Source: a virus. Taken from it: DNA of 40,929 nucleotides. Below the pieces are notes generated by a model. It was not told the DNA's origin, made no database searches, and worked only from the letters and a program-made list of their open reading frames with translations. Position numbers and translations under genes: made by a program. Where the stretch lies: positions 1-40,929 of the IMG/VR virus record IMGVR_UViG_3300025133_000256. One strand, 5' to 3'. Positions 5,830 to 15,085 of this stretch are shown here, in pieces. Each line of letters begins with the position of its first letter. The first letter of the stretch is position 1.

Positions 5830-6087
5830 ATGGCAATTGGCCGAATGGCTAAGTACAACGACGTTGGTGCAGGCGCAAAGCCCATTTTGGGCAATACGTC
5901 GATGCTGTCCAACGGTCCCGCCCGACCGGGCGGGTCGCAGAAGGCTACTGTCGGCTTGGGCAAGGACAAGGCTCACCGTGGTGACAAGGCTGCGGGGACT
6001 CGTCCGCGTTCGACGCCTGAGAACCAGCACGGTAAGACGGGCAAAGTTGAGCCTGCTTCCAAGCAGCCCAACTCTGCTATTCGTTGA
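5830..6087 (+). CDS. Basic Gly/Lys-rich protein, 85 aa
   Basis: AAAGGAG lies seven bases ahead of the ATG. The product is disordered: Gly, Lys, Ala and Pro dominate (GTRPRSTPENQHGKTGKVEP). It contains a GC-rich palindrome coding GPARPGG. Such proteins next to terminase and portal are common in phages, but no function is assigned. A GGACAC motif (5804-5809) lies upstream, as before several other rightward genes. Its TGA overlaps the TTG start of the next gene. Confidence 0.65.
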   Translation: MAIGRMAKYNDVGAGAKPILGNTSMLSNGPARPGGSQKATVGLGKDKAHRGDKAAGTRPRSTPENQHGKTGKVEPASKQPNSAIR

Positions 6088-6350
6088 TTCTGCCTGCTGA
6101 CGCTTCCTATACAGAGTTTTGCGATTACGTTGTCGGGCAGCGAGGTCCGCTGCCCGACGACGAATTGCAGGACTTGTGGGAGTGGCGTCAGAAATTGCTT
6201 GGTCTGACGGTCGTGACTGGGCGCGGTTACCGCTCCCAGTTGCCACCTGATGAGCAACATATGACGTTGAATCAGCGCGAACAGAAGTTACTATCGGAAG
6301 CGCGTGCAGCGGGGAAAGACCCTGTGTACGTTGGACAACGTTGGGTATAG
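6084..6350 (+). CDS. Hypothetical protein ahead of portal, 88 aa
   Basis: A TTG start at 6084 overlaps the previous stop (TTGA). The protein is mostly helical and charged (LPDDELQDLWEWRQKLLG, TLNQREQKLLSEARAAGKDP), with an aromatic C-terminus, VYVGQRWV. No known domain. Placement between terminase and portal suggests a head-assembly or packaging accessory. An ATG farther in (HMTLNQ) would give a much shorter product, so the TTG start is preferred because of the coupling. Confidence 0.6.
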   Translation: MILPADASYTEFCDYVVGQRGPLPDDELQDLWEWRQKLLGLTVVTGRGYRSQLPPDEQHMTLNQREQKLLSEARAAGKDPVYVGQRWV

Positions 6351-6353
6351 GTT

Positions 6354-8249
6354 ATGGCACGGAAGAGCCGTTCAGAGCGTTACGAGAACACTAAAGAACG
6401 CTTAGAAATGGCGAAGCGTTGGCGCCACGACGAGGGTCACGAAACTAAGTGGCGGCGCATGATCGACCTGTACCGTGGGAAGACCTACTGGGATATAGGC
6501 GGTATCGGCACTCCTTCCGACCGCATCTCGGTCAATTTGGCGTTTTCTACGATTAACGTGATCGCTCCATCTGTTGCGGTTAACCATCCGAAGATTACGG
6601 TGATCGCCAACAGGGAAGAAGACGCCGACCGTGCCGTTTTTGTTGAGGCTATCGTCAACTATTTGTGGCGGCATCACGACTATCGTAAGCCGTTCCGCCG
6701 CACGGTTAAAGACTTTCTAATTTTGGGCCACGGCTGGATGAAGGTCGGGTGGAAGTTCGTTGAGGAGGAGCGTGAACGGTCAGAAGACGAAATAGGGGGA
6801 GACTACGCTGCCGCACAGATAGAGGTAGCCGACTTTGGTTACGAAAATCCTGAAATGGCGGGAGAATTGCCAACGGATCAGGAAATGCAGGATTCGATTC
6901 CGTTTACACAAATGGAAATCGTGGAAGATCAGCCATTCGTGGAGCGCATTTCACCGTTCGACATGTTTATCGACCCTGAGGCAACCTGTTTGGAGGATGC
7001 CAAGTGGATTGCGCAACGGATTGTGCGTCCGATTGAAGAAGTTCGGCGCGATAAGCGGTTCCGTAAGGGTGTCCGTCAGAATCTGCAAGCCGATTCGGGC
7101 TTGAAGGTACGTTGGGAAAACGACGACGAGCGTGACAAATACTCTGACCTGATTGAACGGGTTACACTGTACGAATACTACGATCTGGATGAAGGTTTAA
7201 TTTCGGTTTGCGCCGACGGTGCCGACGACTACCTGTTGGACCCGATACAGATGCCATACAACTTTGGGCATCCGTTTGTTCTGTTACGCAATTACGACAT
7301 TCCTGACATGTTCTACCCGATGGGCGACTTGGAGGCCATCGAGTCGCTACAGGAAGAGTTGAACAAGACACGCACACAGATGGTCAACCATCGTAAGCGG
7401 TACGCACGCAAGTACCTGTACCATGAGCGTTCGTTCGGTCCTGAGGGGCGGGAAGCGTTGGAGTCCGACGACGACGGACGGTTCGTACCTGTTGTGGATG
7501 AGAACAGGCCGCTGGGCGAGGTTGTTGTACCGTTGCCGCAGGTGCCTTTGGCGCCCGAGATGTACAATCATTCTAACCTTATCGAAAACGATGTTAACAC
7601 TGTCAGCGGTGTATCTGAATATGCTCGTGGTCAGATGCCTGAGATTCGTCGCACAGCGACGGAAGCGTCGATTATCGCAGATGCAGGCAATGCGCGTGCG
7701 TCCGACAAGTTGGCTATGGTAGAAATTTGTATCGGTGAGGTTGGCCGTCGCGTTATGCAGTTGATGCAGCAGTACATGACCCGCGACCAGATGGTTCGCA
7801 TCACGGGCAAAGACGACCAGCAATACTATGTTGCCTATACGCGGGACGACATTATTGGCGAGTACGACTTTTCGGTTGAGGGCGGTTCGACGCAGCCGTT
7901 GAACGAGACTGCTCGTCGGCAGCAAGCCATTTCGTTGATGAATGCAATTGCGCCTTTGGTGGGAACCGTTATTGATCCTGCTGAGTTGGCGCGTTACGTT
8001 CTACAGTTTGGGTTTGGGGTACAGAACCCTGAAAAGTTTTTGGTGCAACAGCAGCCGATGGCACCGCCAGAGGGTGCACCTCCCCCCGAAGGTGGAGTAC
8101 CCCCGCAGGGTATGGCACCACCGCCGATGTCGGGTGGGATGGGTCCAGCACCCCCTCCAGATCAGGTGTTTGAGGCCACGGGTGGGGTACCGCCCGAATT
8201 GTTGGCCCAGTTGCAGAATCAGATGGGTATGGAACTGCCAAATCTGTGA
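6354..8249 (+). CDS. Portal protein, 631 aa
   Basis: Dodecameric ring at the capsid vertex through which DNA enters and leaves. The N-terminal region (WRRMIDLYRGKTYWD, then RISVNLAFSTINVIAPSVAV), the acidic mid-region with SPFDMFIDPEA and later SLQEELNKTRTQM are typical of podovirus-like portals. Residues 570-620 are a Pro/Gly/Met-rich tail (MAPPEGAPPPEGGVPPQG). Length fits the family. It is followed by scaffold and capsid genes in standard head order. The next gene is preceded by a GGGACAC...TTACAAT element in a 48-base gap. Confidence 0.88.
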   Translation: MARKSRSERYENTKERLEMAKRWRHDEGHETKWRRMIDLYRGKTYWDIGGIGTPSDRISVNLAFSTINVIAPSVAVNHPKITVIANREEDADRAVFVEAIVNYLWRHHDYRKPFRRTVKDFLILGHGWMKVGWKFVEEERERSEDEIGGDYAAAQIEVADFGYENPEMAGELPTDQEMQDSIPFTQMEIVEDQPFVERISPFDMFIDPEATCLEDAKWIAQRIVRPIEEVRRDKRFRKGVRQNLQADSGLKVRWENDDERDKYSDLIERVTLYEYYDLDEGLISVCADGADDYLLDPIQMPYNFGHPFVLLRNYDIPDMFYPMGDLEAIESLQEELNKTRTQMVNHRKRYARKYLYHERSFGPEGREALESDDDGRFVPVVDENRPLGEVVVPLPQVPLAPEMYNHSNLIENDVNTVSGVSEYARGQMPEIRRTATEASIIADAGNARASDKLAMVEICIGEVGRRVMQLMQQYMTRDQMVRITGKDDQQYYVAYTRDDIIGEYDFSVEGGSTQPLNETARRQQAISLMNAIAPLVGTVIDPAELARYVLQFGFGVQNPEKFLVQQQPMAPPEGAPPPEGGVPPQGMAPPPMSGGMGPAPPPDQVFEATGGVPPELLAQLQNQMGMELPNL

Positions 8250-8252
8250 TTT

Positions 8253-8274
8253 GGGACACTACATTCTTTACAAT
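8253..8274 (+). promoter_or_regulatory. GGGACAC...TTACAAT element before scaffold gene
   Basis: GGGACAC (8253-8259) and TTACAAT (8268-8274) are separated by eight bases. A near copy lies ahead of the small terminase: GGGACAC (2151-2157), six bases, TTACAAT (2164-2170). TACAAT resembles a -10 box, but the spacing to GGGACAC is too short for a normal -35. It could be a late promoter for a modified polymerase. Low confidence. Confidence 0.3.
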
Positions 8275-8297
8275 AGGAATAACCGAAAGGATTCCAC

Positions 8298-8957
8298 ATG
8301 GAAAACGAAGAACAGCCAACAGGGAATTTGCATACCGTCAAAGTTGATGGTCAAGAACAGCAGGTTTCACTGGATGAACTTCAGAATGGGTACCAGCGTC
8401 AGGCGGATTACACCCGTAAAACGCAGGAGTTGGCATCCGAACGCGAGAGATTGGCTCAAGGAGAGGCAATCGTACAAGCACTAGAGGCTGATCCAGTCGG
8501 GGCAATCGAAGCATTGACCGACGCCTTTGGATTAACCTATGAGGACAACCAGACTACCCAGATGCCATCATTTGAAGATTTGGACCCCGAAGAACAACGC
8601 TTGCAACGAATTGAAACTTCCATTGAAACTCAAGAACGAGCGGGAAGACAGCAGAATTTGCAGAAGGATTTGCAGAATCTGCGCGACAAGTACGGAACTG
8701 ACATTAATGAGAGCGAACTGTACGCACACGCTCTTCGCAACAACATAGGCAATTTAGATGCCGCTTACACGCACATGACCTACGGGGCAATGCAGGAGCA
8801 GGCTAGAAATGCTAACATTGTGGAAGAGAAGCGGGCTGCGAACGTAGTCGATTCGACTACGGGAGGTTCAACCTCGGACAATGTGGAACGTGCTGTCGGC
8901 GCGGTATCTACGATCCGTGACGCATATCGTCTGGCTTTAGAAGAAGCAAACAACTAA
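8298..8957 (+). CDS. Scaffolding protein, 219 aa
   Basis: Guides capsid shell assembly and is normally removed before packaging. It has the usual position between portal and major capsid gene and the usual composition: Glu/Gln-rich and helical. VKVDGQEQQVSLDELQNGYQ followed by RQADYTRKTQEL is a segment seen at the N-terminus of many phage scaffold proteins. The central region (LQKDLQNLRDKYG) is coiled-coil-like. GAAAGGA precedes the ATG. No protease motif is visible. Confidence 0.8.
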   Translation: MENEEQPTGNLHTVKVDGQEQQVSLDELQNGYQRQADYTRKTQELASERERLAQGEAIVQALEADPVGAIEALTDAFGLTYEDNQTTQMPSFEDLDPEEQRLQRIETSIETQERAGRQQNLQKDLQNLRDKYGTDINESELYAHALRNNIGNLDAAYTHMTYGAMQEQARNANIVEEKRAANVVDSTTGGSTSDNVERAVGAVSTIRDAYRLALEEANN

Positions 8958-8986
8958 CCAACTATATTTGAAAGGGGTGACTTAAC

Positions 8987-9928
8987 ATGGCAGGAAATGA
9001 CGACTTCGATCAGATTTTATCGACCACGTTGAAGAACTACATCCCTAAGTTGACGGACAACATCTTCTCTGCCCGACCACTGTTTTACGCGCTGACCAAT
9101 GGACAGACCATTCGGCGCATCAGTGGTGGTGCAAAGATCGTTGTTCCGATCATCTATGGGACCAACAGCACCGCTGCCTCGTATAGTGGATCGGATACCA
9201 TTTCCACGACTGCTCAGACTGGCATTTCTGCCGCTGAGTACGACTGGAAGCAGTATGCGGTCACTATCACGATCAACGGTATTGAAGAAGCAAAGAACAA
9301 CGGTGAAGCCGAAATCATTGACTTGCTGGAAGGCAAGATCATGCAGGCTGAGGAAACCGTCATTGAGAACATGAACACCATGTTTTGGGCAGATGGCACG
9401 GGCAACAGCAGCAAGGACTGGATTGGTCTGGACCTGATTGTTGGCAAGCCTAACACCGCCCTTGGTGGAATTGATCCAACTGATTCGGGGAACTCTTGGT
9501 GGGCATCGACGGAAACCAACGAAGGTGGTGCTTTGGCGCTTGTCACAATGGCAAATGTCTATAACACCGTTTCGGTTGGTAACGACCAGCCAACCATCCT
9601 GATCGGCACACAGGCTGTTTACGAGTCCTATGAGGCTCTGCTTCAGCCGCAGTTGCGGTATTCAGATGCTAACACGGCAGATGCTGGATTCCAGAACCTG
9701 CTTTACAAGGGCGCACCCGTCACATTCGACGGGGCAGCCACTACGGGAGAATTGATGTTCTTGAACACCAAGTACCTCCGTCTTGTGGCTCATTCGGACG
9801 TTTGGTTCAAGCCAACACCGTTCGTGCGGCCTACCAATCAGGATGCGCGTTACGCGCAGATTCTGTCGTATGGAAACTTGACTTGCAGCAACCGCGCTCG
9901 TCAGGGTTACATGCACGGCATTACCTGA
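8987..9928 (+). CDS. Major capsid protein, 313 aa
   Basis: Forms the icosahedral shell, HK97 fold. After the N-terminal helix (DQILSTTLKNYIPKLTDNIF) it has the Gly/Ser/Thr-rich loop GTNSTAASYSGSDTISTT. The spine-like helix EEAKNNGEAEIIDLLEGKIM follows, then acidic A-domain strands and FKPTPFVRPTNQDARYAQ near the C-terminus. GAAAGGGG precedes the start. Placement after scaffold and the length fit. A strong hairpin lies 10 bases after the stop, which would give the capsid mRNA a defined 3' end or stability. Confidence 0.88.
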   Translation: MAGNDDFDQILSTTLKNYIPKLTDNIFSARPLFYALTNGQTIRRISGGAKIVVPIIYGTNSTAASYSGSDTISTTAQTGISAAEYDWKQYAVTITINGIEEAKNNGEAEIIDLLEGKIMQAEETVIENMNTMFWADGTGNSSKDWIGLDLIVGKPNTALGGIDPTDSGNSWWASTETNEGGALALVTMANVYNTVSVGNDQPTILIGTQAVYESYEALLQPQLRYSDANTADAGFQNLLYKGAPVTFDGAATTGELMFLNTKYLRLVAHSDVWFKPTPFVRPTNQDARYAQILSYGNLTCSNRARQGYMHGIT

Positions 9929-9937
9929 TAACAATTT

Positions 9938-9970
9938 GTTTGTGGGGGCGGAAGTCCCGCCCCCACAAAC
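9938..9970 (+). terminator. Strong hairpin after the capsid gene
   Basis: Arms GTTTGTGGGGGCGG and CCGCCCCCACAAAC form a 14-bp perfect stem with a five-base AAGTC loop. No T-run follows, so it is either a weak terminator or an RNA-stabilising or processing element that separates abundant capsid mRNA from the downstream tail genes. Confidence 0.55.
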
Positions 9971-9991
9971 TGCCTAGCAGAATGGAAACAA

Positions 9992-10264
9992 ATGGCACGT
10001 AACAGCGTCCCTGCACTCGCATACCGATCCAACGCTATCCCAGCAGGATCGGTTGGCGCTCCTCCCGCCGTATATGCGATGGGGGCTGCTAAAGGCGCGC
10101 GTTTGGTGGCAGGGGTTTCAGAACTCGTTGACGAGTGGGAACCCCCTCAGCCCACACTCTGTTCTGCTACGACCCGCAGCGGGGCCGCGTGTAAAGCGCG
10201 CCCCGTTGCTGGGTCTATTCTTTGTGCTTCACATATGCGACAGGCGGCAAAGGCGGCACTGTAA
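9992..10264 (+). CDS. Small Cys/His zinc-motif protein, 90 aa
   Basis: The N-terminus is hydrophobic and Ala/Pro-rich. Residues about 58-82 have LCSATTRSGAACKARP and then SILCASH, giving C-x8-C-x10-C-x2-H, the pattern of small phage and bacterial zinc-binding domains (CxATTxxGxxC). The role is unknown; position between capsid and adaptor suggests a virion or assembly factor. Its TAA overlaps the next ATG (TAATG). Confidence 0.65.
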   Translation: MARNSVPALAYRSNAIPAGSVGAPPAVYAMGAAKGARLVAGVSELVDEWEPPQPTLCSATTRSGAACKARPVAGSILCASHMRQAAKAAL

Positions 10265-10986
10265 TGGCGATGACTATTAAACAGATGCGGGATCAAATCC
10301 GTTCTGTTATCGACATCGACTCTACTGATGTGTCTGACGCGGTGCTTGATGTCATGTTGGGGCAGGGCTTCGATACTATCGTTTTCAGTGAAAAGCGTTG
10401 GCCGTTCTTCGAAACTACAACGACCTTTACTACCACATCGGGAGAAAAAGATTACACGTTCGCCTATATCGGAGCAGACATTATCCAAGGAACGGGGCTA
10501 CGGGAAGTAGCAGCGATACGCACCAACGATCACGTACTGACGTATATCGGAAGAGATACGGCAGAGTTCAGTCATCCGTTGGATGTGTCCTCTTCAGGCG
10601 AACCGTGGGAGTACAGTATCTGGAACGATACTGTACGGTTCTACCCGACTCCCGACAGCAGCACTCTCACGGTTACTGTACGCGCTATCCGTAACCCGAC
10701 CGCCTTCGGGGTCGGAACGGACGACAACACAGAACCTGACCTACCCGATGCTTTCCATCCTATTCTCGCTACCTACGGGTTGGCGAAGGCGTATTTGCAG
10801 CAGGAAGACCCGCTGATGGCGAGTCAGTACATGCAACAGTTTCAGATCGAACTAGACAACGTGGCACGCAGATATGCTGATACGCCTGCACCACAACCGA
10901 TGGTGGCTAATTCCCGCACAAATACTCGCTATTTGGCTGGGTATGGGGCGTTGCGGTATGCAAGCACAGGTGGGATTGTTTGGTAA
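10264..10986 (+). CDS. Head-tail adaptor/connector protein, 240 aa
   Basis: Sits under the portal and joins head to tail. The ATG at 10264 overlaps the previous stop; a longer reading from 10222 is unnecessary. The N-terminal helices (IKQMRDQIRSVIDIDSTD) and the repeated beta segment around WEYSIWNDTVRFYPTPDSST are typical of podovirus-like adaptor proteins. The helical C-terminus (HPILATYGLAKAYLQQEDPL) also fits. Followed by the tail nozzle-like gene, as expected. Confidence 0.75.
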   Translation: MAMTIKQMRDQIRSVIDIDSTDVSDAVLDVMLGQGFDTIVFSEKRWPFFETTTTFTTTSGEKDYTFAYIGADIIQGTGLREVAAIRTNDHVLTYIGRDTAEFSHPLDVSSSGEPWEYSIWNDTVRFYPTPDSSTLTVTVRAIRNPTAFGVGTDDNTEPDLPDAFHPILATYGLAKAYLQQEDPLMASQYMQQFQIELDNVARRYADTPAPQPMVANSRTNTRYLAGYGALRYASTGGIVW

Positions 10987-10992
10987 CTCGTT

Positions 10993-12567
10993 ATGTCTAA
11001 ACGCGACTTCAGGTTGGCGACATTAGAATCATTTGCTGGTGGCCTGAATTTGCGGGCAGATCAGTTCGACCTTGCCGAAAACGAATCCCCCGACATGATG
11101 AACGTCAGTGTCGATCCCCGTGGCGGGGTCGCTATGCGTTGGGGCATCGACCGACGCAACTCTACGGCTTTGAGTGCCGACGTAAAGGGCATTTGGGGTT
11201 TCCATACTGACGGTGGCACGAATCAGTTGATGGTCAACTACGGTACCGCCGTTGCCCATTCTGCAACCACCAACTTTACCGCTTTGACAAATATTACGGC
11301 GCGAACTGCGGGTTCGCGCGTATACGGGGTCACGTTCAATAACGTCGCATACGGTGTCTCATACGATCAGGTATCGTTTAAGTGGGATGGTTCCACTGAT
11401 GCCAACTTGGGAACCACGATTGACGGTTCGGCAGGGAATATGCCGAAGGCGCAGTATATTGCAGTCTGGAATAACTTTGTTTGGGTTGGCAACATTGAAG
11501 GCGAAAAGTTTCGCCTACGTTGGTCGAACCTGAACGATGCCGAAAAATGGTCGGCATCCGACTATGTGGACATTGATAAGGGCGAACACGGTGACTACAT
11601 CACTGGGTTGGTTCCCCACGGCGACCGTCTGGTCGTGTTTAAGAACAACAGTGCGTATGCCGTATTCGGCTTCGACTCCGATTCTTTCCAAGTGGTTCAA
11701 CTATCGAACTCAGTTGGCTCAGTAGCACTTTCTAGCCCCGTGTCCACCCCTTATGGGGTGTTCACATGGCACGGACATCAGGGCATCTACCTGTATGACG
11801 GGGAACGGTTCCAGTGGGTGTTCAACAAGTTGCAGCCCGCTATTGACGACGGGCGCATTACGTTTACGAATCCGCCTCAGTTGGCATGGGCCAACAACCG
11901 TCTGTATGTGTCGGTTGATTGGACTGCCAGTGGTGCTTCTACAGTACGACGCACGCTGGTGTACGATCCGTCGTTGGGTGAGGGTGGGGCGTGGACGACG
12001 ACAGATATTGATGCGGGGCCGCTGTATGCGTATCGGCCTCCGAACTCTACTCCGATTGCAGTCGGTGGCTGTGTTACAAACACAGGCAGCGTTGTTCACC
12101 TTGACGCGGATGACACACGGGTTACAGACCGCTACCTTGCTTCCACGGAAGTCCACATTGATTCTCACTTTACAACCCCGTGGGTAACGACAAAGAACCC
12201 AATTGTTAAGAAACGGTGGGGTAAAGCCCGCATGGTGACGTTGGCTAAATCGGCTATTACGTTGGGTGTAAGCGTCTATCGTGACTTTGATAAGGCACAG
12301 GCGTATAAGGCATTCGACGTTGTGGTCGCGGGCCGCGACTCAACGTCTGTATGGAACACCGCTGAGTGGGATGACAACGAAGCAGGTTCAGCAGAATTGG
12401 CGTTGTGGGCCGCTGACGCAGAGGCAGTTGTGACTGATGTTAAGCGTTTGCCGACAATCGGGACAGCGCAGGCAGTAAGTATGCGGATTGACGGTCCAAA
12501 ATTGACAAATCATACGTGGGAAGTAAACGCTTTAGCGTTTACGTACCTTCCACGCCGACTAAGGTAG
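10993..12567 (+). CDS. Tail hub/nozzle-like beta-propeller protein, 524 aa
   Basis: Starts with FAGGLNLRADQFDLAENES, then NVSVDPRGGVAMRWG, a segment seen at the N-terminus of podovirus tail tubular/nozzle proteins and related beta-propeller virion proteins. The rest is rich in Trp, Gly and Asp beta repeats (YIAVWNNFVWVGN, YGVFTWHGHQGIYLYDG). No enzymatic motif is seen. It follows the adaptor and precedes the fibre, consistent with the short tail tube distal part. Confidence 0.7.
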   Translation: MSKRDFRLATLESFAGGLNLRADQFDLAENESPDMMNVSVDPRGGVAMRWGIDRRNSTALSADVKGIWGFHTDGGTNQLMVNYGTAVAHSATTNFTALTNITARTAGSRVYGVTFNNVAYGVSYDQVSFKWDGSTDANLGTTIDGSAGNMPKAQYIAVWNNFVWVGNIEGEKFRLRWSNLNDAEKWSASDYVDIDKGEHGDYITGLVPHGDRLVVFKNNSAYAVFGFDSDSFQVVQLSNSVGSVALSSPVSTPYGVFTWHGHQGIYLYDGERFQWVFNKLQPAIDDGRITFTNPPQLAWANNRLYVSVDWTASGASTVRRTLVYDPSLGEGGAWTTTDIDAGPLYAYRPPNSTPIAVGGCVTNTGSVVHLDADDTRVTDRYLASTEVHIDSHFTTPWVTTKNPIVKKRWGKARMVTLAKSAITLGVSVYRDFDKAQAYKAFDVVVAGRDSTSVWNTAEWDDNEAGSAELALWAADAEAVVTDVKRLPTIGTAQAVSMRIDGPKLTNHTWEVNALAFTYLPRRLR

Positions 12568-12571
12568 ATAA

Positions 12572-14404
12572 ATGGCAGTATTAGGAGTAACGAACACGTT
12601 CTCGTCGGGCACCGCAATCGTTGCCTCGCAGATGAACACCAACTTTGACGACATCGAAGCATTCGTCAACACTACGCCCGGAGTTTTACAACTCACGGGC
12701 GGTACTGTGACGGGTGCTGTTCAGTTGAACAACACTTTGACGTTGGGGTCGTCGGGTGCTGGACATGATGTTAAACTGTGGGGTGACACCGCAGATGACT
12801 ATTTTGAGTGGGATGCTGATACGAACAAGTTGATTCTTGAAGGTACGAATGGTTCGACGGTGTTGGATGTTACTGATGGCAATGTTGTTATCGGTGATGG
12901 CACCCTGACGGTGGGTTCTGATGGTGCGGGTGAGGATGTTACTTTCTATTCTGATACCGCAGGTGACCATTTTGTGTGGGATTCGTCCGCTGAGAAATTG
13001 ACGATTACTGGTACTGCCACCAATACTGCGTTGGATATTCCTGATGGTAACGTCACAATCGGTGACGATCTTGACGTTGACGGCACTACGAACCTTGACG
13101 CTGTAGACATTGATGGTGCAGTCCAGATTGACGGCACGGTAACTGTCGGTGTGAATGACACAGGTTTCGATGTCAAGTTTTTTGGTGCGACGGCGACGAC
13201 TGGTTACATGCTGTGGGACGAGTCGGAGGACGACCTGATCTTCGGGTCTTCATCGAACATCTTCATGGGCCAAACCTCCACCTACACCTTCACTGGATCT
13301 TCCGACGGCAACACGTTTATCAACGCAGCGGACACGAAGGCAACCTACCACCGCATCAACAACGCCACCAAGATGCAGGTCAGTGCGGCTGGTGTGTCGA
13401 TCAACAATGGTGACAACGCAGCGTCGGCTGCCCAGTTGCATGTGATCGGCAACCTCTTTTTGCAAGGTCCAGATGGCTGGAACGGTACAGGCGACCTCGC
13501 CATTACGCGGCTCGGCTCGTCGGCGGCAAACGAGATGTTCGGCTGCGGGTACAAGTACGGGACAGGGATGATCCTGTCAACGTACAAGTCGGGCGGCAGC
13601 GGGTCGTTCGGGTCCAACTCTTACGATGCTGTGACGATTACAGATGTGAACGGCGACGTTGGCGTCGGCTTGTCATCTCCGTCAGCGAAGATGCACCTCT
13701 ACGTTGGATCGGGTTACGATTCTACTTCTCCTGTTCTAAAGGTTGAAAACGATGAAACTGGAGCCACTCATGGTCACGGACTGTGGATCAAGGCGGGTTC
13801 GGATAATGCGAGTAGTTATTCGCTGATTGTTTACGATCATTCGTCTAACGCAGATTTCTATGTCACAGGTGCAGGAGTCACTTACGCAGAAGTGATGTCG
13901 AAGGGCACTGGGTCGTTTGATATTCCTCACCCGACGAGGGGCGGCAACTGGCGTCTGCGACATTCGTTCATTGAAGGCCCGCAGGCCGACAACATCTACA
14001 GGGGCACCGTCACACTCTCAGGCGGTACTGCTGCCGTTGATCTGGACGCAGTATCCAACATGACAGACGGGACATGGGAGGCGTTGAATCGTGATCCGTG
14101 GGCGATGGTGGCTTCATCGGGCAATGCGGTGGAGTGGTCGTTGTCGGGCAAGACGTTGACGGTTACTTCCGATACGGCTGATGCTGTGTGTTCGTGGATG
14201 GTGATTGGTGAACGTCAAGATGCCACAATGGTCGGATCACCTCTTGCGGACGACGAAGGACGCTTGATTGTGGAGCATGAGGAGGAAGTCACACTTCCCG
14301 ATTTCGGTGATACAGAAACCGATCCAACGCCTGACCCTGACTTCAAATACCCCTCAGCCCAAGAAGCAGCCGAAACGCACGAAGTAGTCAATGAGGCAGC
14401 GTAA
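12572..14404 (+). CDS. Tail fibre/spike protein with repeated beta modules, 610 aa
   Basis: Probably contacts the host surface. The N-terminus (FSSGTAIVASQMNTNFDDIE) is the adaptor-type anchor found on many aquatic phage fibres. Three repeats of about 50 residues follow near residues 56, 111 and 189: LTxGSxGAGxDVxxxxDTA, a short aromatic WD, then xLTITGT. The middle section (residues 230-470) is Gly/Ser-rich. The C-terminal domain (HSFIEGPQADNIYRGTVTLS) is a beta-sandwich-like tip, and the tail is acidic. No chaperone or depolymerase motif is evident. Confidence 0.75.
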   Translation: MAVLGVTNTFSSGTAIVASQMNTNFDDIEAFVNTTPGVLQLTGGTVTGAVQLNNTLTLGSSGAGHDVKLWGDTADDYFEWDADTNKLILEGTNGSTVLDVTDGNVVIGDGTLTVGSDGAGEDVTFYSDTAGDHFVWDSSAEKLTITGTATNTALDIPDGNVTIGDDLDVDGTTNLDAVDIDGAVQIDGTVTVGVNDTGFDVKFFGATATTGYMLWDESEDDLIFGSSSNIFMGQTSTYTFTGSSDGNTFINAADTKATYHRINNATKMQVSAAGVSINNGDNAASAAQLHVIGNLFLQGPDGWNGTGDLAITRLGSSAANEMFGCGYKYGTGMILSTYKSGGSGSFGSNSYDAVTITDVNGDVGVGLSSPSAKMHLYVGSGYDSTSPVLKVENDETGATHGHGLWIKAGSDNASSYSLIVYDHSSNADFYVTGAGVTYAEVMSKGTGSFDIPHPTRGGNWRLRHSFIEGPQADNIYRGTVTLSGGTAAVDLDAVSNMTDGTWEALNRDPWAMVASSGNAVEWSLSGKTLTVTSDTADAVCSWMVIGERQDATMVGSPLADDEGRLIVEHEEEVTLPDFGDTETDPTPDPDFKYPSAQEAAETHEVVNEAA

Positions 14405-14631
14405 TGGGTATCGAATGGGTCGGAGCAATCGGCGCAACAGCAACAGCGTCGGTGACGGGCCTGTTCGGACTTTTGATAGCGAGGCTGCGTAAAGAAAACA
14501 CGGAACAACATGCAGCGAACCAAGCGAAACTGGAAGCAATAGGAACCGATGTGTGTGAAGTAAAAGGCGATGTGAGAGAAGTGCGTTCAGCACAACAGCG
14601 CCACCTTGAGTGGCACGCAGAGGTAGCGTAA
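14404..14631 (+). CDS. Small membrane protein with coiled-coil tail, 75 aa
   Basis: The ATG overlaps the previous stop (TAATG). Residues 5-27 (GAIGATATASVTGLFGLLIA) form a transmembrane helix, followed by basic residues and a helical coiled-coil-like tail (KENTEQHAANQAKLEAIG). The layout resembles DUF2746-like or holin-like proteins of actinobacteriophages, but the gene lies among virion genes and far from the endolysin. Holin or virion membrane protein cannot be separated from the sequence. Confidence 0.6.
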   Translation: MGIEWVGAIGATATASVTGLFGLLIARLRKENTEQHAANQAKLEAIGTDVCEVKGDVREVRSAQQRHLEWHAEVA

Positions 14632-14921
14632 TGCCTACCTACACTCCAACACACCGTTTTGTAGGTGCTAATGCTCGTTCGATTGAGTATGAGTTGCGAA
14701 AGATTTCGCAAAACATTTCGGGCGATATTACAGGGGTTACGGCAGGCGTTGGTCTGTCAGGTGGTGGAACGTCTGGTACAGTAACGTTAACTCTGGATGT
14801 GTCGGAATTGTCGGCGCTGGGTACAGACGCAGCGTTGACTGATTACGTCATCATTCAGGATGTGACAGATAATTCATCAAAGAAAGTGCTGGTAACGAAC
14901 TTGCCAGCCGTTTGGGGTTAA
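14631..14921 (+). CDS. Small fibre-like virion protein A, 96 aa
   Basis: ATG at 14631 overlaps the previous TAA. After a basic helical N-terminus the protein is a Gly/Thr beta segment (GDITGVTAGVGLSGGGTSGT) ending in ALTDYVIIQD, KKVLV and NLPAVWG. It is a paralogue of the protein at 15365-15613, which ends NIPITWG. The shared GDI.G, ALG..AA.TDYVI and KKVLV.N.P..WG blocks suggest a small repeated tail or decoration domain. Confidence 0.6.
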   Translation: MPTYTPTHRFVGANARSIEYELRKISQNISGDITGVTAGVGLSGGGTSGTVTLTLDVSELSALGTDAALTDYVIIQDVTDNSSKKVLVTNLPAVWG

Positions 14922-14923
14922 AC

Positions 14924-15085
14924 ATGGAAACAAGCATTGGTATCGAAGATGTTCTGCGGAACCTGTCGGAGCGTGGACAGTTGGAATGGGAACTCGCTGT
15001 GAAGCGGGCCGAAAACGCTGTATTACAGGAGCAGTTGGCAGGCATGAACGGTGCATCAGTAGAAGAGGATTTAATTGTCCCTTAG
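14924..15085 (+). CDS. Small helical protein, 53 aa
   Basis: METSIGIEDVLRNLSERGQ, then a Glu/Ala-rich helix (LAVKRAENAVLQEQLAGMN) and a short acidic end. The start is three bases past the previous stop, and the end overlaps the next gene by 11 bases. Helical heptads suggest a coiled-coil assembly factor or virion component. No family is known. The position among virion genes and the tight overlaps argue that it is real. Confidence 0.55.
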   Translation: METSIGIEDVLRNLSERGQLEWELAVKRAENAVLQEQLAGMNGASVEEDLIVP